Below, piece after piece: positions 24,893 through 34,000 of a stretch of 64,000 bases of DNA. This DNA comes from Paenibacillus sp. SC116 (GTDB lineage: Bacteria > Bacillota > Bacilli > Paenibacillales > Paenibacillaceae), in the NCBI RefSeq assembly GCF_024733555.1, contig NZ_JANIOF010000003.1, positions 62,001-126,000 on the forward strand, written 5' to 3'. Each line of letters opens with the position of its first letter. Positions within the stretch are counted from its first letter, which is position 1. The position numbers and the translations under genes were made by a program. The notes beneath the pieces are model-generated. The model was not told where the DNA came from. It worked only from the letters and a program-made list of their open reading frames with translations, and made no database searches.

Positions 24893-26977
24893 TTGAGAAA
24901 GAAAATACAGTGGAATTTAAAGCTTCAGCTACTGGTAACGATGGTAATTCTCGTATTGCTATCTACATCATCGCTAGGCCTCGTAATAAACCAGAGAGTT
25001 AGCAGCGATATGAAGGAAGATTTCTATGAAGCCACTCAAAAGGAAATTAAGCAAGTTAGTGGTGCAATTGATCTATATTTTACAACGATAAATGAATCTG
25101 TCGGATATTTCGCTAAGAGTCCGCTCGTTAAGCAAATCGACAGTTCCATCACTTCTTATGTAAATGCGGTAGGGGCAGATGGTACCATTCAAATGACTCC
25201 AGCTAAAAATGGAGGAATTGAAGCTCAAATCTATAAATTCTTCTTGGAATATTCGAAGACACATCCGAACGTACATTATATTTATATGGGTACAAAGGAT
25301 GGGGGATACATACAGTGGCCGGACGGTACTTCCGTCGATAAATTTGATCCGAGAACAAGATCGTGGTATACCCAAGCAGTCGCGAATCCCGACAAAGTCC
25401 AGCGCTCTGGAGCTTATTCTGCCCTTACGACAGGTGTTCCGATCGTCAGCTCTTCTGTAACGATCAAGGACAATGCAGGTAAAGTTATTGGTGTGCAAGG
25501 TGTAGACGTAAGCTTGGATTTCTTGACGGAGACGATCAATGACATCAAAATTGGTAAAGCGGGCTATGTTATTCTAGCTGACCAAACGGGTACGATTCTT
25601 GCAAACCCTAAAAATCCGAAAACAAACTTTAAAAACCTTAAGGATTTGGGTGTTGCGCAATTTGCGGACATCGACAAGCTAGCAGGTAAAAACCTTGAAT
25701 TTACGATGGATAAGGAAGACTACACAGCTAGCGTATATATTTCACCGCAAAATGGATGGAAGTACATCGCGGTTATGGACGAAAGTGAAATACAAGAATC
25801 CGTCGATGCAATTCAAAACATTATTTTAATTGTTATGAGTATTATTGCTGTTATCGCTATCTTAGCAGCATTGATTGTGGCAAATGCAATTACGAAGCCG
25901 ATTAATGCAGCTGTTCAATATTTGAAACAAATCGGAAGCGGTAACTTGCTGATTGAGATCCCAGAAGGGATGCTGAAAAAGCGCGGTGAAGTAGGCGAGA
26001 TGGTTCGTGCAATTAAGTCTATGAAGCAGGATGTCCAGCAAATGATCGGTGGTATCTCTACTTCAGGACAAATCGTATCTCACTCGGCGACCAATCTTCA
26101 AGACAGCATGGATCAGACGCAAAAGGCTTCTTCTCTTATCACAGAATCCATCATTCAGTTAGCTTCTGCTTCTAGCGAAGAAGCGAACAACGTTATGGAA
26201 GGCTCTGAAAAAGTTGAGGAACTTGGCGGAGCAATCGATCAAGTTACAGCATCTGCATCAGAAATACTAGAGATTGCACGCCGTACAGCGGAACTGAACC
26301 AACGTGGTATCTACATTGTTCAAGAGTTGGTAGGCAAATTTAACAGTACTCAAAAGTCTTCTGAGGAAACAGCGCATGCCGTTAATCAAGTAAGTGCAAG
26401 TGCGGGTGAAATCAGCAGTATTCTTACGACGATTGTTGAGATTTCTCGTCAGACAAACTTGTTGGCACTAAATGCGTCCATTGAGGCTTCAAGAGCTGGT
26501 GAGCACGGACGAGGCTTCTCCGTGGTAGCAGCTGAGATTCGCAAACTTGCAGAGCAATCTGCTAACGCTGCGAATAATATCGGCAACATTATTTCGAACG
26601 TAAATGGTCAGGTAGGGGCAGCTGTTCAAGCGATTGGCACATCCCGTGAGCTATTTATGGATCAGGAAACAGCGGTTCGTGAAACGGAATCGATCTTCAA
26701 TGACATTAAAATATCTGTAGATAATCAAATGAACATGACAACGGATGTAGATGATCATATTAAGTTAATGATTGAGAAACGTTATGAGCTTTCTGACGTG
26801 TTCACGAACATTTCTGCCATTACAGAAGAAAATGCGGCAATTACGCAAGACGTATCCGCGGCAGCTGAAGAGCAGTTGGCTACCATTGACGATGTAGCAG
26901 GTTACCTGACTCAGCTTAAGGGACTTTCTGAAGATTTGCAGGAAAACATTAAGAAGTTTACGATTAGTAATCAATAA
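24893..26977 (+). CDS. Methyl-accepting chemotaxis protein
   Basis: 694 residues, start TTG 24893 with GGGGGAG upstream. A membrane segment (about 10-30) is followed by a double-Cache type ligand-binding region (about 40-300) with the typical [17 protein letters not shown] and [12 protein letters not shown] motifs. A second membrane segment (about 308-330), a HAMP domain and a long coiled-coil signalling domain follow. The hairpin tip reads [20 protein letters not shown]. dCache chemoreceptors often bind amino acids or other small ligands and control CheA. The ligand cannot be told from sequence. It is preceded by a SigD-type promoter. Confidence 0.93.
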   Translation: MRKKIQWNLKLQLLVTMVILVLLSTSSLGLVINQRVSSDMKEDFYEATQKEIKQVSGAIDLYFTTINESVGYFAKSPLVKQIDSSITSYVNAVGADGTIQMTPAKNGGIEAQIYKFFLEYSKTHPNVHYIYMGTKDGGYIQWPDGTSVDKFDPRTRSWYTQAVANPDKVQRSGAYSALTTGVPIVSSSVTIKDNAGKVIGVQGVDVSLDFLTETINDIKIGKAGYVILADQTGTILANPKNPKTNFKNLKDLGVAQFADIDKLAGKNLEFTMDKEDYTASVYISPQNGWKYIAVMDESEIQESVDAIQNIILIVMSIIAVIAILAALIVANAITKPINAAVQYLKQIGSGNLLIEIPEGMLKKRGEVGEMVRAIKSMKQDVQQMIGGISTSGQIVSHSATNLQDSMDQTQKASSLITESIIQLASASSEEANNVMEGSEKVEELGGAIDQVTASASEILEIARRTAELNQRGIYIVQELVGKFNSTQKSSEETAHAVNQVSASAGEISSILTTIVEISRQTNLLALNASIEASRAGEHGRGFSVVAAEIRKLAEQSANAANNIGNIISNVNGQVGAAVQAIGTSRELFMDQETAVRETESIFNDIKISVDNQMNMTTDVDDHIKLMIEKRYELSDVFTNISAITEENAAITQDVSAAAEEQLATIDDVAGYLTQLKGLSEDLQENIKKFTISNQ

Positions 26978-27032
26978 GGAGTTCCTACATGGGGAAGTCA
27001 TATTGAAGAGTGAAAGATACAGAACAACACAA

Positions 27033-27070
27033 GCCAGTCCGGAGGAGCTCAGACTTCTCCGGGCTTTTTT
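27033..27070 (+). terminator. Terminator of the chemoreceptor gene
   Basis: AGTCCGGAGGAG (27036-27047) pairs with CTTCTCCGGGCT (27054-27065), followed by six T residues. Confidence 0.8.
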
Positions 27071-27085
27071 ATTGGAGGAGTAAAT

Positions 27086-27187
27086 GATTATTTGCAAACG
27101 GCAAGCGGAGAAGTTGTATTCTTAAACGAATTTTCAGCCCAAAATGGAACGGTCCTCTGGGATGTTCCAATTCAAACGCAAACATAG
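27086..27187 (+). pseudogene. Possible 3' remnant of an unknown gene
   Basis: A short in-frame stretch that ends at TAG 27187, with a protein-like end (VVFLNEFSAQNGTVLWDV). It has no plausible start and begins right after the chemoreceptor terminator. It may be the tail of a deleted gene. A palindromic terminator at 27259 follows at a fitting distance. The rest of 26978-27356 holds nothing else I can support. Confidence 0.35.
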
Positions 27188-27258
27188 TTTTATGAAGTGT
27201 GTGTCCTGCGGAAGTAAATACGGGTTTGAGCAGATATCTTCTTCTCTTTAAATAGAGG

Positions 27259-27284
27259 AACCCGACTGCATGCAGTCGGGTTTT
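27259..27284 (+). terminator. Perfect-palindrome terminator
   Basis: AACCCGACTGCA (27259-27270) is followed directly by its complement TGCAGTCGGGTT (27271-27282) and then TT. The T run is short. It could end the gene remnant (+) or the minus-strand gene at 27357. Confidence 0.65.
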
Positions 27285-27356
27285 GTTGTGAAACGTTTAT
27301 CCTGTTTATGGAACGGACATCATTGCATTCAGTAGCATTTTTGTATGTCAAATCAA

Positions 27357-27764
27357 TTATCTTAAGAATGGTGATGCGGTAGTACTGCTATAAATATAAC
27401 TTACTTTTTTCTTATCCTTCTCTACCCATGTAACGAGATATTCTGGGCGTTTTATATAGAACTTTTCTTTTTCAGCTTCACTTAATTGTTTCTTAAATAC
27501 TACATTAAATATTTTCTCTCCGACTAGAATCCCAGCTTCTCTTTCCACATTTCCGTCTGGATAGATTACGTAAACATTTACATTGGATACATCAAAGAAG
27601 CTATTGATTTTAAAAGAAATATCAGCACTAAATTGCTTAGTTTCTTGATTGTATGTTTCTTGTATTTTACTTTCTCTTATTTCTGAAAAAAATGTAAAGT
27701 AAGAAAATAAACTTATTGCCATTAGTATTATCAATACTACTGAAATAATATGTTTTTTCTTCAA
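27357..27764 (-). CDS. Membrane-anchored hypothetical protein
   Basis: 135 residues, TTG 27764 after AAAGGAGGTG. One N-terminal membrane segment (about 5-27, KKHIISVVLIILMAISLFSY) and an extracytoplasmic domain of about 105 residues, strand-rich (SADISFKINSFFDVSNVNVYVIYPDGNV). AT-rich. It follows the truncated-looking gene at 27810 by 45 bases and may be co-transcribed with it. Not recognised. Confidence 0.5.
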   Translation of the reverse strand: MKKKHIISVVLIILMAISLFSYFTFFSEIRESKIQETYNQETKQFSADISFKINSFFDVSNVNVYVIYPDGNVEREAGILVGEKIFNVVFKKQLSEAEKEKFYIKRPEYLVTWVEKDKKKVSYIYSSTTASPFLR

Positions 27765-27809
27765 GTTAATGCACCTCCTTTTAATGAAGAAAATGAATTT
27801 ATATACAAA

Positions 27810-28220
27810 CTAGTTTTGGGATGATTCTAATATGAAGCCTAAATATGTGAAGTATAAATTAGTAAATTCATTATCGACAGAATATAAACTATAGCCACTC
27901 TTTGATCTGTAATTTTTCATATCTACATTTTCTTTAAGGGGGATAAAGTCCTCTAGTAAATACAGTGCGTGATAGTTTCCTATAATATCGCCGCCATTAC
28001 TTGCTGAATTTATGGAAAATCCATTTTTCTTTTTATATTTTTGGAGAATGGAGATGAAGTAATCTTTGTTTTTATTATTTTCTAAGGAATAGGCTAAAAT
28101 ATAACCTGCAGTTGTCTTTAAATCTATATTTAGATCTTTAATTTTGTTGAATAATTTGTAACATTTTGTATTGGGGAAATCAACCATTTTTTTATTGATT
28201 ATTAAAAAACAAAATAACAA
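27810..28220 (-). CDS. Hypothetical, possibly 5'-truncated alpha-alpha repeat protein
   Basis: At most 136 residues. The frame opens at a TTG at 28220 without a ribosome site; an ATG 11 codons later also lacks one. Helical repeats with the pattern TTAGYILAYSLE, KNGFSINSASNGGDIIGNYHALYLLED and SGYSLYSVDNEFTNLYFTYL resemble prenyltransferase/terpene-cyclase-type alpha-alpha barrel repeats. Full members have 250 or more residues, so this may be the C-terminal half of a broken gene. AT-rich like its neighbour. Function unknown. Confidence 0.4.
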   Translation of the reverse strand: MLFCFLIINKKMVDFPNTKCYKLFNKIKDLNIDLKTTAGYILAYSLENNKNKDYFISILQKYKKKNGFSINSASNGGDIIGNYHALYLLEDFIPLKENVDMKNYRSKSGYSLYSVDNEFTNLYFTYLGFILESSQN

Positions 28221-28430
28221 TTAGATATGCCCTGTACTAAAAACGACTATAATATCGTCAAAACTATATTGGATTGTGAAGCGAATAATAGTTATTATCG
28301 ATAAAAAATTAATTGCAATTAGAAATATGATATTAAATTTAGTTAATGAATACATCACAACACGTATGGTTCATGAGGTGTATGATTATGATGGATTTCA
28401 ACGTTTCTCTAAAATGAATGATTACCTATC
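28221..28430. other. AT-rich intergenic region, no supported gene
   Basis: An open frame at 28276 (72 codons) lacks a ribosome site and recognisable content. It could be a decayed regulator, since its end abuts a clear terminator, but I cannot support a gene. Confidence 0.3.
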
Positions 28431-28435
28431 TAAGA

Positions 28436-28460
28436 GAAGAGCCGAGTGCTCTTCTTTTTT
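28436..28460 (+). terminator. Rho-independent terminator
   Basis: GAAGAGC (28436-28442) pairs with GCTCTTC (28448-28454), followed by six T residues. It isolates the ABC exporter genes from upstream transcription. Confidence 0.75.
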
Positions 28461-28468
28461 CGCTTTTC

Positions 28469-28500
28469 TGACAATTGTCATATGCACTTTCTGACAACCT
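28469..28500 (+). promoter_or_regulatory. Palindromic operator candidate before the ABC exporter
   Basis: A perfect 12-base palindrome TGACAATTGTCA (28469-28480) is followed by a half-site repeat TTTCTGACAA (28487-28496). It lies about 150 bases before the ABC ATPase gene. The half-site spacing suits a dimeric regulator, possibly the DesR-like protein at 61459, which is inference only. Confidence 0.4.
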
Positions 28501-28630
28501 ACACTAATTGCCCCTGCCGCACTTTTACTACAATAAAGACATCAAGAACAACGACGAACACGAAAGCAGAGGCAAGCAGTGAGGCAGATGCATCACATAA
28601 TTCTAACCATTACATAGCGAAGGATGATAA

Positions 28631-29539
28631 ATGATGACACAAGTACATGCGATTGAATGCAAAAATGTAGTGAAGCAATTCGGTAACTTCCGCGCCGTTG
28701 ACCATATGAATCTAACGTTTGAAAAAGGTAAAATATCCGCTCTGCTCGGGCCAAATGGTGCAGGCAAGACTACAGCCATCTCGATGATGCTTGGGTTAAT
28801 GAAGCCAACCTCTGGTGAGATTAAAGTGCTTGGCATGCCTGCTGGAACGAAGGAGCTGAGACAGCGGGTGGGAGCACTGACACAAGATGTGCGAGCAGCT
28901 GACGGACTTACGGTGAAAGAAGTGCTGGAGCTGTTCCGCAGTTACTATCGGAATCCGATGTCACTAGATCGCTTGCTGGATATTTCGGGTCTCCACGGAG
29001 ATATGAAGCGAAAAGCAGCTTCCTTATCAGGCGGACAACGTCGTAGATTGGCATTCGCGCAAAGCTTGGCAGGCAATCCAGAGCTTATCCTGCTAGATGA
29101 GCCTACAGTGGCGATGGACGTTGAGGCACGTGGTCGTTTCTGGGAGACGATTGGAGCGCTAGCAGGCGATGGACGTACGGTATTGCTAACGACCCATTAC
29201 TTGGAGGAAGCGGATGCAGTAGCGGATCACATCGCGGTGATCGCAAATGGTCGAGTAGTAGCAGAAGGTGCACCGGAGAAATTAAAGGCCCAAACGGCGC
29301 TGCGTACGATTTCGTTCCGAGCGACAAATGCACCGGAGGAGCAAGCATGGCTTACACTGCCTGGTGTAGAAAAGGTGGAGTGTAACGGAGATCGAATTCG
29401 ACTTCAAGCGAAACAGACGGATGAATTGTTGTTTACACTGATGCAGTCCAAATGGGGAGTTACTGATATCGAGGTGCAGTCGGCTAGCTTGGAAGACACG
29501 TTCCGCAGCCTTACCACTTCCCAGGCGATGCATAGATAA
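28631..29539 (+). CDS. ABC transporter ATPase (YvfR-like, drug/lantibiotic-exporter type)
   Basis: 302 residues, ATG 28631 (or 28634) after GAAGGAT. Walker A is GPNGAGKT, signature LSGGQRRR, Walker B LILLDEPTVAMD, with the H-loop TTHYLEE. A C-terminal accessory segment of about 90 residues is typical of CcmA/DrrA-type exporters. It pairs with the permease 117 bases downstream. In Bacillus subtilis the like pair yvfRS stands directly before the kinase-regulator pair yvfTU. Here that pair is 30 kb away beyond the NRPS genes, so this exporter may now serve efflux of, or self-resistance to, the peptide. Confidence 0.85.
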   Translation: MMTQVHAIECKNVVKQFGNFRAVDHMNLTFEKGKISALLGPNGAGKTTAISMMLGLMKPTSGEIKVLGMPAGTKELRQRVGALTQDVRAADGLTVKEVLELFRSYYRNPMSLDRLLDISGLHGDMKRKAASLSGGQRRRLAFAQSLAGNPELILLDEPTVAMDVEARGRFWETIGALAGDGRTVLLTTHYLEEADAVADHIAVIANGRVVAEGAPEKLKAQTALRTISFRATNAPEEQAWLTLPGVEKVECNGDRIRLQAKQTDELLFTLMQSKWGVTDIEVQSASLEDTFRSLTTSQAMHR

Positions 29540-29656
29540 GTTCGATGAGAACTACTATGCAAGTGCAAGCTAGTAACAGATGAAATAGAACTCGAGCAGA
29601 ACGTAAATAGATATGAACCAGAACCCAATAGAAGTTATCCTAGGAGGAATATAGAT

Positions 29657-30400
29657 ATGTTGAACATGTTCATGGCCCAAACGAAAGCAGAAAGTATTCG
29701 AATCGTACGCAGCCCATTTTTCTTACTCTTCTCCATCGCAATGCCATTGGCTTTCTACTTCTTGTTCGCCAGTATGTACGGGACAGATAAATCGATTGAA
29801 TCGACAACGTGGGGCGTGTTCTCCCTCATGTCCATGACAGCATTCAGCTTAATCGGCACAGCAGTAAGTCAATTTGGAATCCGCCTTTCTTTTGAACACC
29901 AAGACGGCTGGGTCCGCTTGCTTCGTTTGACTCCGCTAACACCAGCAGTTTGGCTTGGCAGCAAACTTGTCGCTCAAATGGTCATTCACTTGGTTGTGAT
30001 CATCATTATCTTCTTGTCTGCTGGTCTTGTTCATGATATTCAGCTTACAGCGCTGCAATGGATTACTTGTGGGTTGTGGTTATGGATCGGAAGTATTGCC
30101 TTTTTGGCAATCGGCGCTTTGCTAGGAACACTTAAAAATGCAAATACCTCTGTTGCGATCGGGAATGTACTGCAAATGGGTCTTGCGATCCTTGGTGGAC
30201 TATGGATGCCGCTTAACGGTTTACCGACTTGGATGCAAGCAATTGGGGAATGGCTTCCGTCTCATCGATACGCGAACGGAGCATGGAATATTATCGCGGG
30301 ACAGGCTCCTGTAGGTATCGATTACGTAGTTTTAATAGGTAGTGGAATCGTATTTATGGCACTTACAGTGTATATTTTCAATCGACGGGAAGCGGTGTAA
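29657..30400 (+). CDS. ABC-2 type permease (YvfS-like)
   Basis: 247 residues, ATG 29657 after AGGAGG. Six membrane segments (about 20-40, 53-75, 103-127, 133-155, 164-184 and 219-240) as in ABC-2 exporters, ending YIFNRREAV. The last 17 codons are matched by the remnant just upstream of the DesK-like kinase at 60280. Forms an exporter with the preceding ATPase. Confidence 0.85.
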   Translation: MLNMFMAQTKAESIRIVRSPFFLLFSIAMPLAFYFLFASMYGTDKSIESTTWGVFSLMSMTAFSLIGTAVSQFGIRLSFEHQDGWVRLLRLTPLTPAVWLGSKLVAQMVIHLVVIIIIFLSAGLVHDIQLTALQWITCGLWLWIGSIAFLAIGALLGTLKNANTSVAIGNVLQMGLAILGGLWMPLNGLPTWMQAIGEWLPSHRYANGAWNIIAGQAPVGIDYVVLIGSGIVFMALTVYIFNRREAV

Positions 30401-30498
30401 GAGAAGCCTAAAAAGGGTTAGATCACGAATCGAATCAAAAAAAAGCGCTATTTTGATCATCCAATCCAATCTCATGTAAGTTGTATCAATATCAGTGA

Positions 30499-30521
30499 GA
30501 GCCACCAATCTATGGTGGCTC
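30499..30521 (+). terminator. Hairpin after the permease gene
   Basis: GAGCCACCA (30499-30507) pairs with TGGTGGCTC (30513-30521). No T run follows, so it is a weak terminator or mRNA 3' stabiliser. Confidence 0.45.
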
Positions 30522-30706
30522 CATTGTGTTCACGATATTGTCTTTCATCCCATGGTCGATTAAGCGGTATTGGGGACAGTGACCACTGTTTCATTAAATG
30601 GTAGTATATGGTTGACAATATTTGAAGGTAGATGCTAGGATAAGAAACAATATTATGAAATAGTGAGTTGCAATTTATAGTTATCGCTGTTTCTGTAAGG
30701 TTCTGG

Positions 30707-30738
30707 TATAATAGGAGCGATTATAACTTGCTCGCTCC
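30707..30738 (+). promoter_or_regulatory. Extended -10 promoter and inverted repeat for the NRPS operon
   Basis: TATAAT (30707-30712) is preceded by TGG, making a perfect extended -10 (TGnTATAAT); no good -35 is seen. GGAGCGA (30714-30720) and TCGCTCC (30732-30738) form a 7-base inverted repeat over the expected start point, either an operator or a 5' stem-loop. Confidence 0.5.
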
Positions 30739-31071
30739 ATCTATAGTTCGTGTTATGCTGATAGACGTTATATAGATGTCTCCTCATTAATCCTAAAATA
30801 AAATCTACTTTATCTACTCTACATCATTACTTGGATTACCTCTTTGAATTACCTCTATATCTCATCAACCAGTTGCACAACTCTTCTATTTTCATTTTTA
30901 ATAACGTACTCTTTCCTCCTGTAGTATGAATCGTCTATAACAATGTGGACGAGATACCTGTTTTTAATTCCCTTCAAAGACTCTAGCTGAATTTTTCATC
31001 CCCTAAAAAGTACATACATTGCATATAGCCCCAACTTTCTGAAGCATGGGATCCATGTTAAAGGACATCTT
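30739..31071 (+). other. Long untranslated leader of the NRPS operon
   Basis: About 330 bases, pyrimidine-rich on the plus strand, with no open frame with a ribosome site, no mbtH-like gene and no riboswitch I recognise. It ends with AAAGGA (31060-31065) before the GTG start of the first synthetase. Confidence 0.4.
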
Positions 31072-34000
31072 GTGCCGTTGCTAACATTCCAAACTTCTAA
31101 ACAATTTGAGTTTTTTGTTATGTTAACTTTCAATTCAAGGCGTGTAATACATCCTATTTTAGGAAGGTTGGTTACTTCGAAAATGAGTCAACTGATCAAG
31201 CGTATGATGCAATGGAACGATACGGTAGTCCCTTTTCCTGATGTTTGTCTTCATCACCTATTTGAACAGCAGGCTGAACAACACCCCGACCAAGTGGCAG
31301 CAATCTGTAGTACAAATCAACTGACTTTTCGTGAGTTAAATGAACGTGCGAATCAGCTTGCACATTATTTGCAAAAATTTGGTGTAGGCCCAGACGTGCC
31401 GGTTGCAGTAATGCTGAACCGCTCAGTCGATATGGTCGTTGCCATACTTGCCATTCTCAAGTCAGGGGGAGCGTATGTCCCACTTGATATTGATGCTCCA
31501 GCATTACGCATTCAACAAATTTTACAAGAGGCACAAGATCCTTTATGTATCGCACACGCTCATATACTAGATCGTTTTCCTGAGACAGAGGGGAGATTTG
31601 TGGTTATGGAGGAGATTGCAGGAGAGCTGCAATCATACCCGACCTATAATCTAGAAACGGAAGTAGCACCTGAACATATGGTTTCGATCTATTATACTTC
31701 TGGCTCGACGGGTAGACCGAAAGGTGTGGCAAATACTCACAGGGGTTGGGTCAACAAAATGGTCTCTATTCAGCGAATTTTTGGACTTCAGCCAGGAGAG
31801 ACCATTTTGCAAAAAGCGACGCTTACCTTTGACGACTCAGCGGTTGAACTGTTTTGGCCGTTGGTGGCAGGAGGGCGTGTCGCGCTCATTGAACCGGGCT
31901 TGCATCGTGACCCAGAGGCTATTTTAGATGCGTTGGCTTACTATGAATCTCGCGTCTTGATGATCGTTCCAAGTATGTTAAACCGTCTCCTCGATAGTAT
32001 GGATGATAAGAGACGAAGCCAGATGTCCAAGCTCCGCTGTACGATGGCTGGAGGGGAATCTTTGAATGGAGACATGGTTAAGCGCTTCTACGAACGAATG
32101 CCAGGCCGATTATACAACACATGGGGAGCAACAGAGGTGTCTGTTGACTCAACGATTTATAGTTGTTCGGAAGCTGACTTTGAGGAAGAAGGTGCGGTGT
32201 GCATCGGGAAGCCGTTTGATAACAATCGTGTGTATGTTCTCGACGAGCATTTGCACCCGGTAGAAACAGGGGTTCAGGGAGATCTTTATATCGCTGGCAT
32301 TGGTGTGTCACGAGGATATATAAATGACCCTGAACGTACGGAAAAAGCGTTTATGAATGATCCGTTTATACCGGGTGAACGTATGTATAAAACATTTGAT
32401 AGAGGATATTTCCGAGAAGATGGCTCCATTAAGTTTCTTGGTCGGAGTGATCTCACTGTGAAGGTACGTGGTATTCGCGTGGAGATAGGTGAGATTGAAG
32501 CACGGATTTTAAAATATGAAAAGATCAAGGAAGCCGTAGTGCTGCTTCGTGAAGATGTGCCTGGTATTAAGCGGTTGGTTGCGTACGTGGTTGTTCACGA
32601 TCAAAAGGAAGTGCAAAAAAATGAACTGCGTACTTATCTTGCAGCACATTTACCGCTGTACATGGTACCGCAAACGATTCTATTTATCGATCAAATGCCG
32701 CTTAACCAGAACGATAAGGTAGATCGCAAGGCATTACCAGCGCCGGATAGTTACAGTCGTGACTTGGAGACAGATTATGTGCAGCCCCGCAGTTCCATGG
32801 AAGCACATCTTTGCGGAATATTTGCCGATGTCTTGGGGCTAGAGTGCACTGGTGTATTTGATGACTTCTTTGAGCTGGGTGGGGATTCGATTACGGCTAC
32901 CCAAGTCATGACACGTCTCCGTTCCACAGTGGACTCCAAGCTTGCACTCAAAGTGCTGTTTGAACTGAAAAATGTGGCTAATATAGCATCCTATTTCGAG
33001 GAACGAGGCTATCTCATTAAAGATCAGGATATAGAGAATAAGATCATTAAACAAATAAGCCGAGATCAAGACTTACCGCTGTCATATGCCCAGGAGCGCT
33101 TATGGTTCATTCAGCAGATGGAAGTTGACAGTCCCGCCTACAACGAACCGATAGCTTATCGAATTCAAGGGAATCTGCATGTTGAAGTATTGGAGAAGGC
33201 ACTGCGGGAAATCGTGAAGCGACATGAATCGCTCCGTACTTACTTTGAAGTGGTCCATAGCCAACCGGTGCAGCGAGTTTCCCCAGAAGTGAACACGAAT
33301 CTCCCTGTCGTTGACCTCAGTGAGCTGCCAATGGAAGAACGGGAGACTGTTTTGCAAATGAAAATGACAGAAGAGTCGAACCTCCCTATCGATTTGAACC
33401 GTTCGTCCCTAATGAAGCCGTTGCTATTTCGCTTAGCAATGAATGAACATATCCTATTTGTAAATATGCATCACATTATAACGGATGCGTGGTCTGGTGT
33501 TGTGTTTGTAGAAGAGCTCGGTATTCTGTACGATGTCATGCTGAAGAAAAAGGAGAACGTGCTCGATGTGCTGCCGTTCCAATATGCGGATTATGCGGTT
33601 TGGCAGCGAGAGTGGATGGAACAGTCTGTATGGGCAGAGCAAATACCTTTTTGGAAACAAGAGCTTGCTGGTGAGCTTCCAGTCTTACAATTACCTACAG
33701 ATTTCCCGAGACAGCCGATCCAAACTTATGCGGGCGACCGATTATATTTTTCATTGAACGCTGAGTTGGCTGCAAAAATAGAGCAGGTGAGCAAGCAGAA
33801 TGAAGCCTCTGTCTATATGGTGCTTTTGGCGGCTTATAACATTCTGCTTCATCGATATTCTAGACAATCGCATATTTTGGTAGGCTCGCCAATTGCTAAT
33901 CGGACGATGCCAGGACTCGAGCGAATGATCGGCTTTTTCGTAAATACGATTGTCATTCGCAGCGAATACTTCGGTGAATGGTCATTTGAAGCGTACTTGA

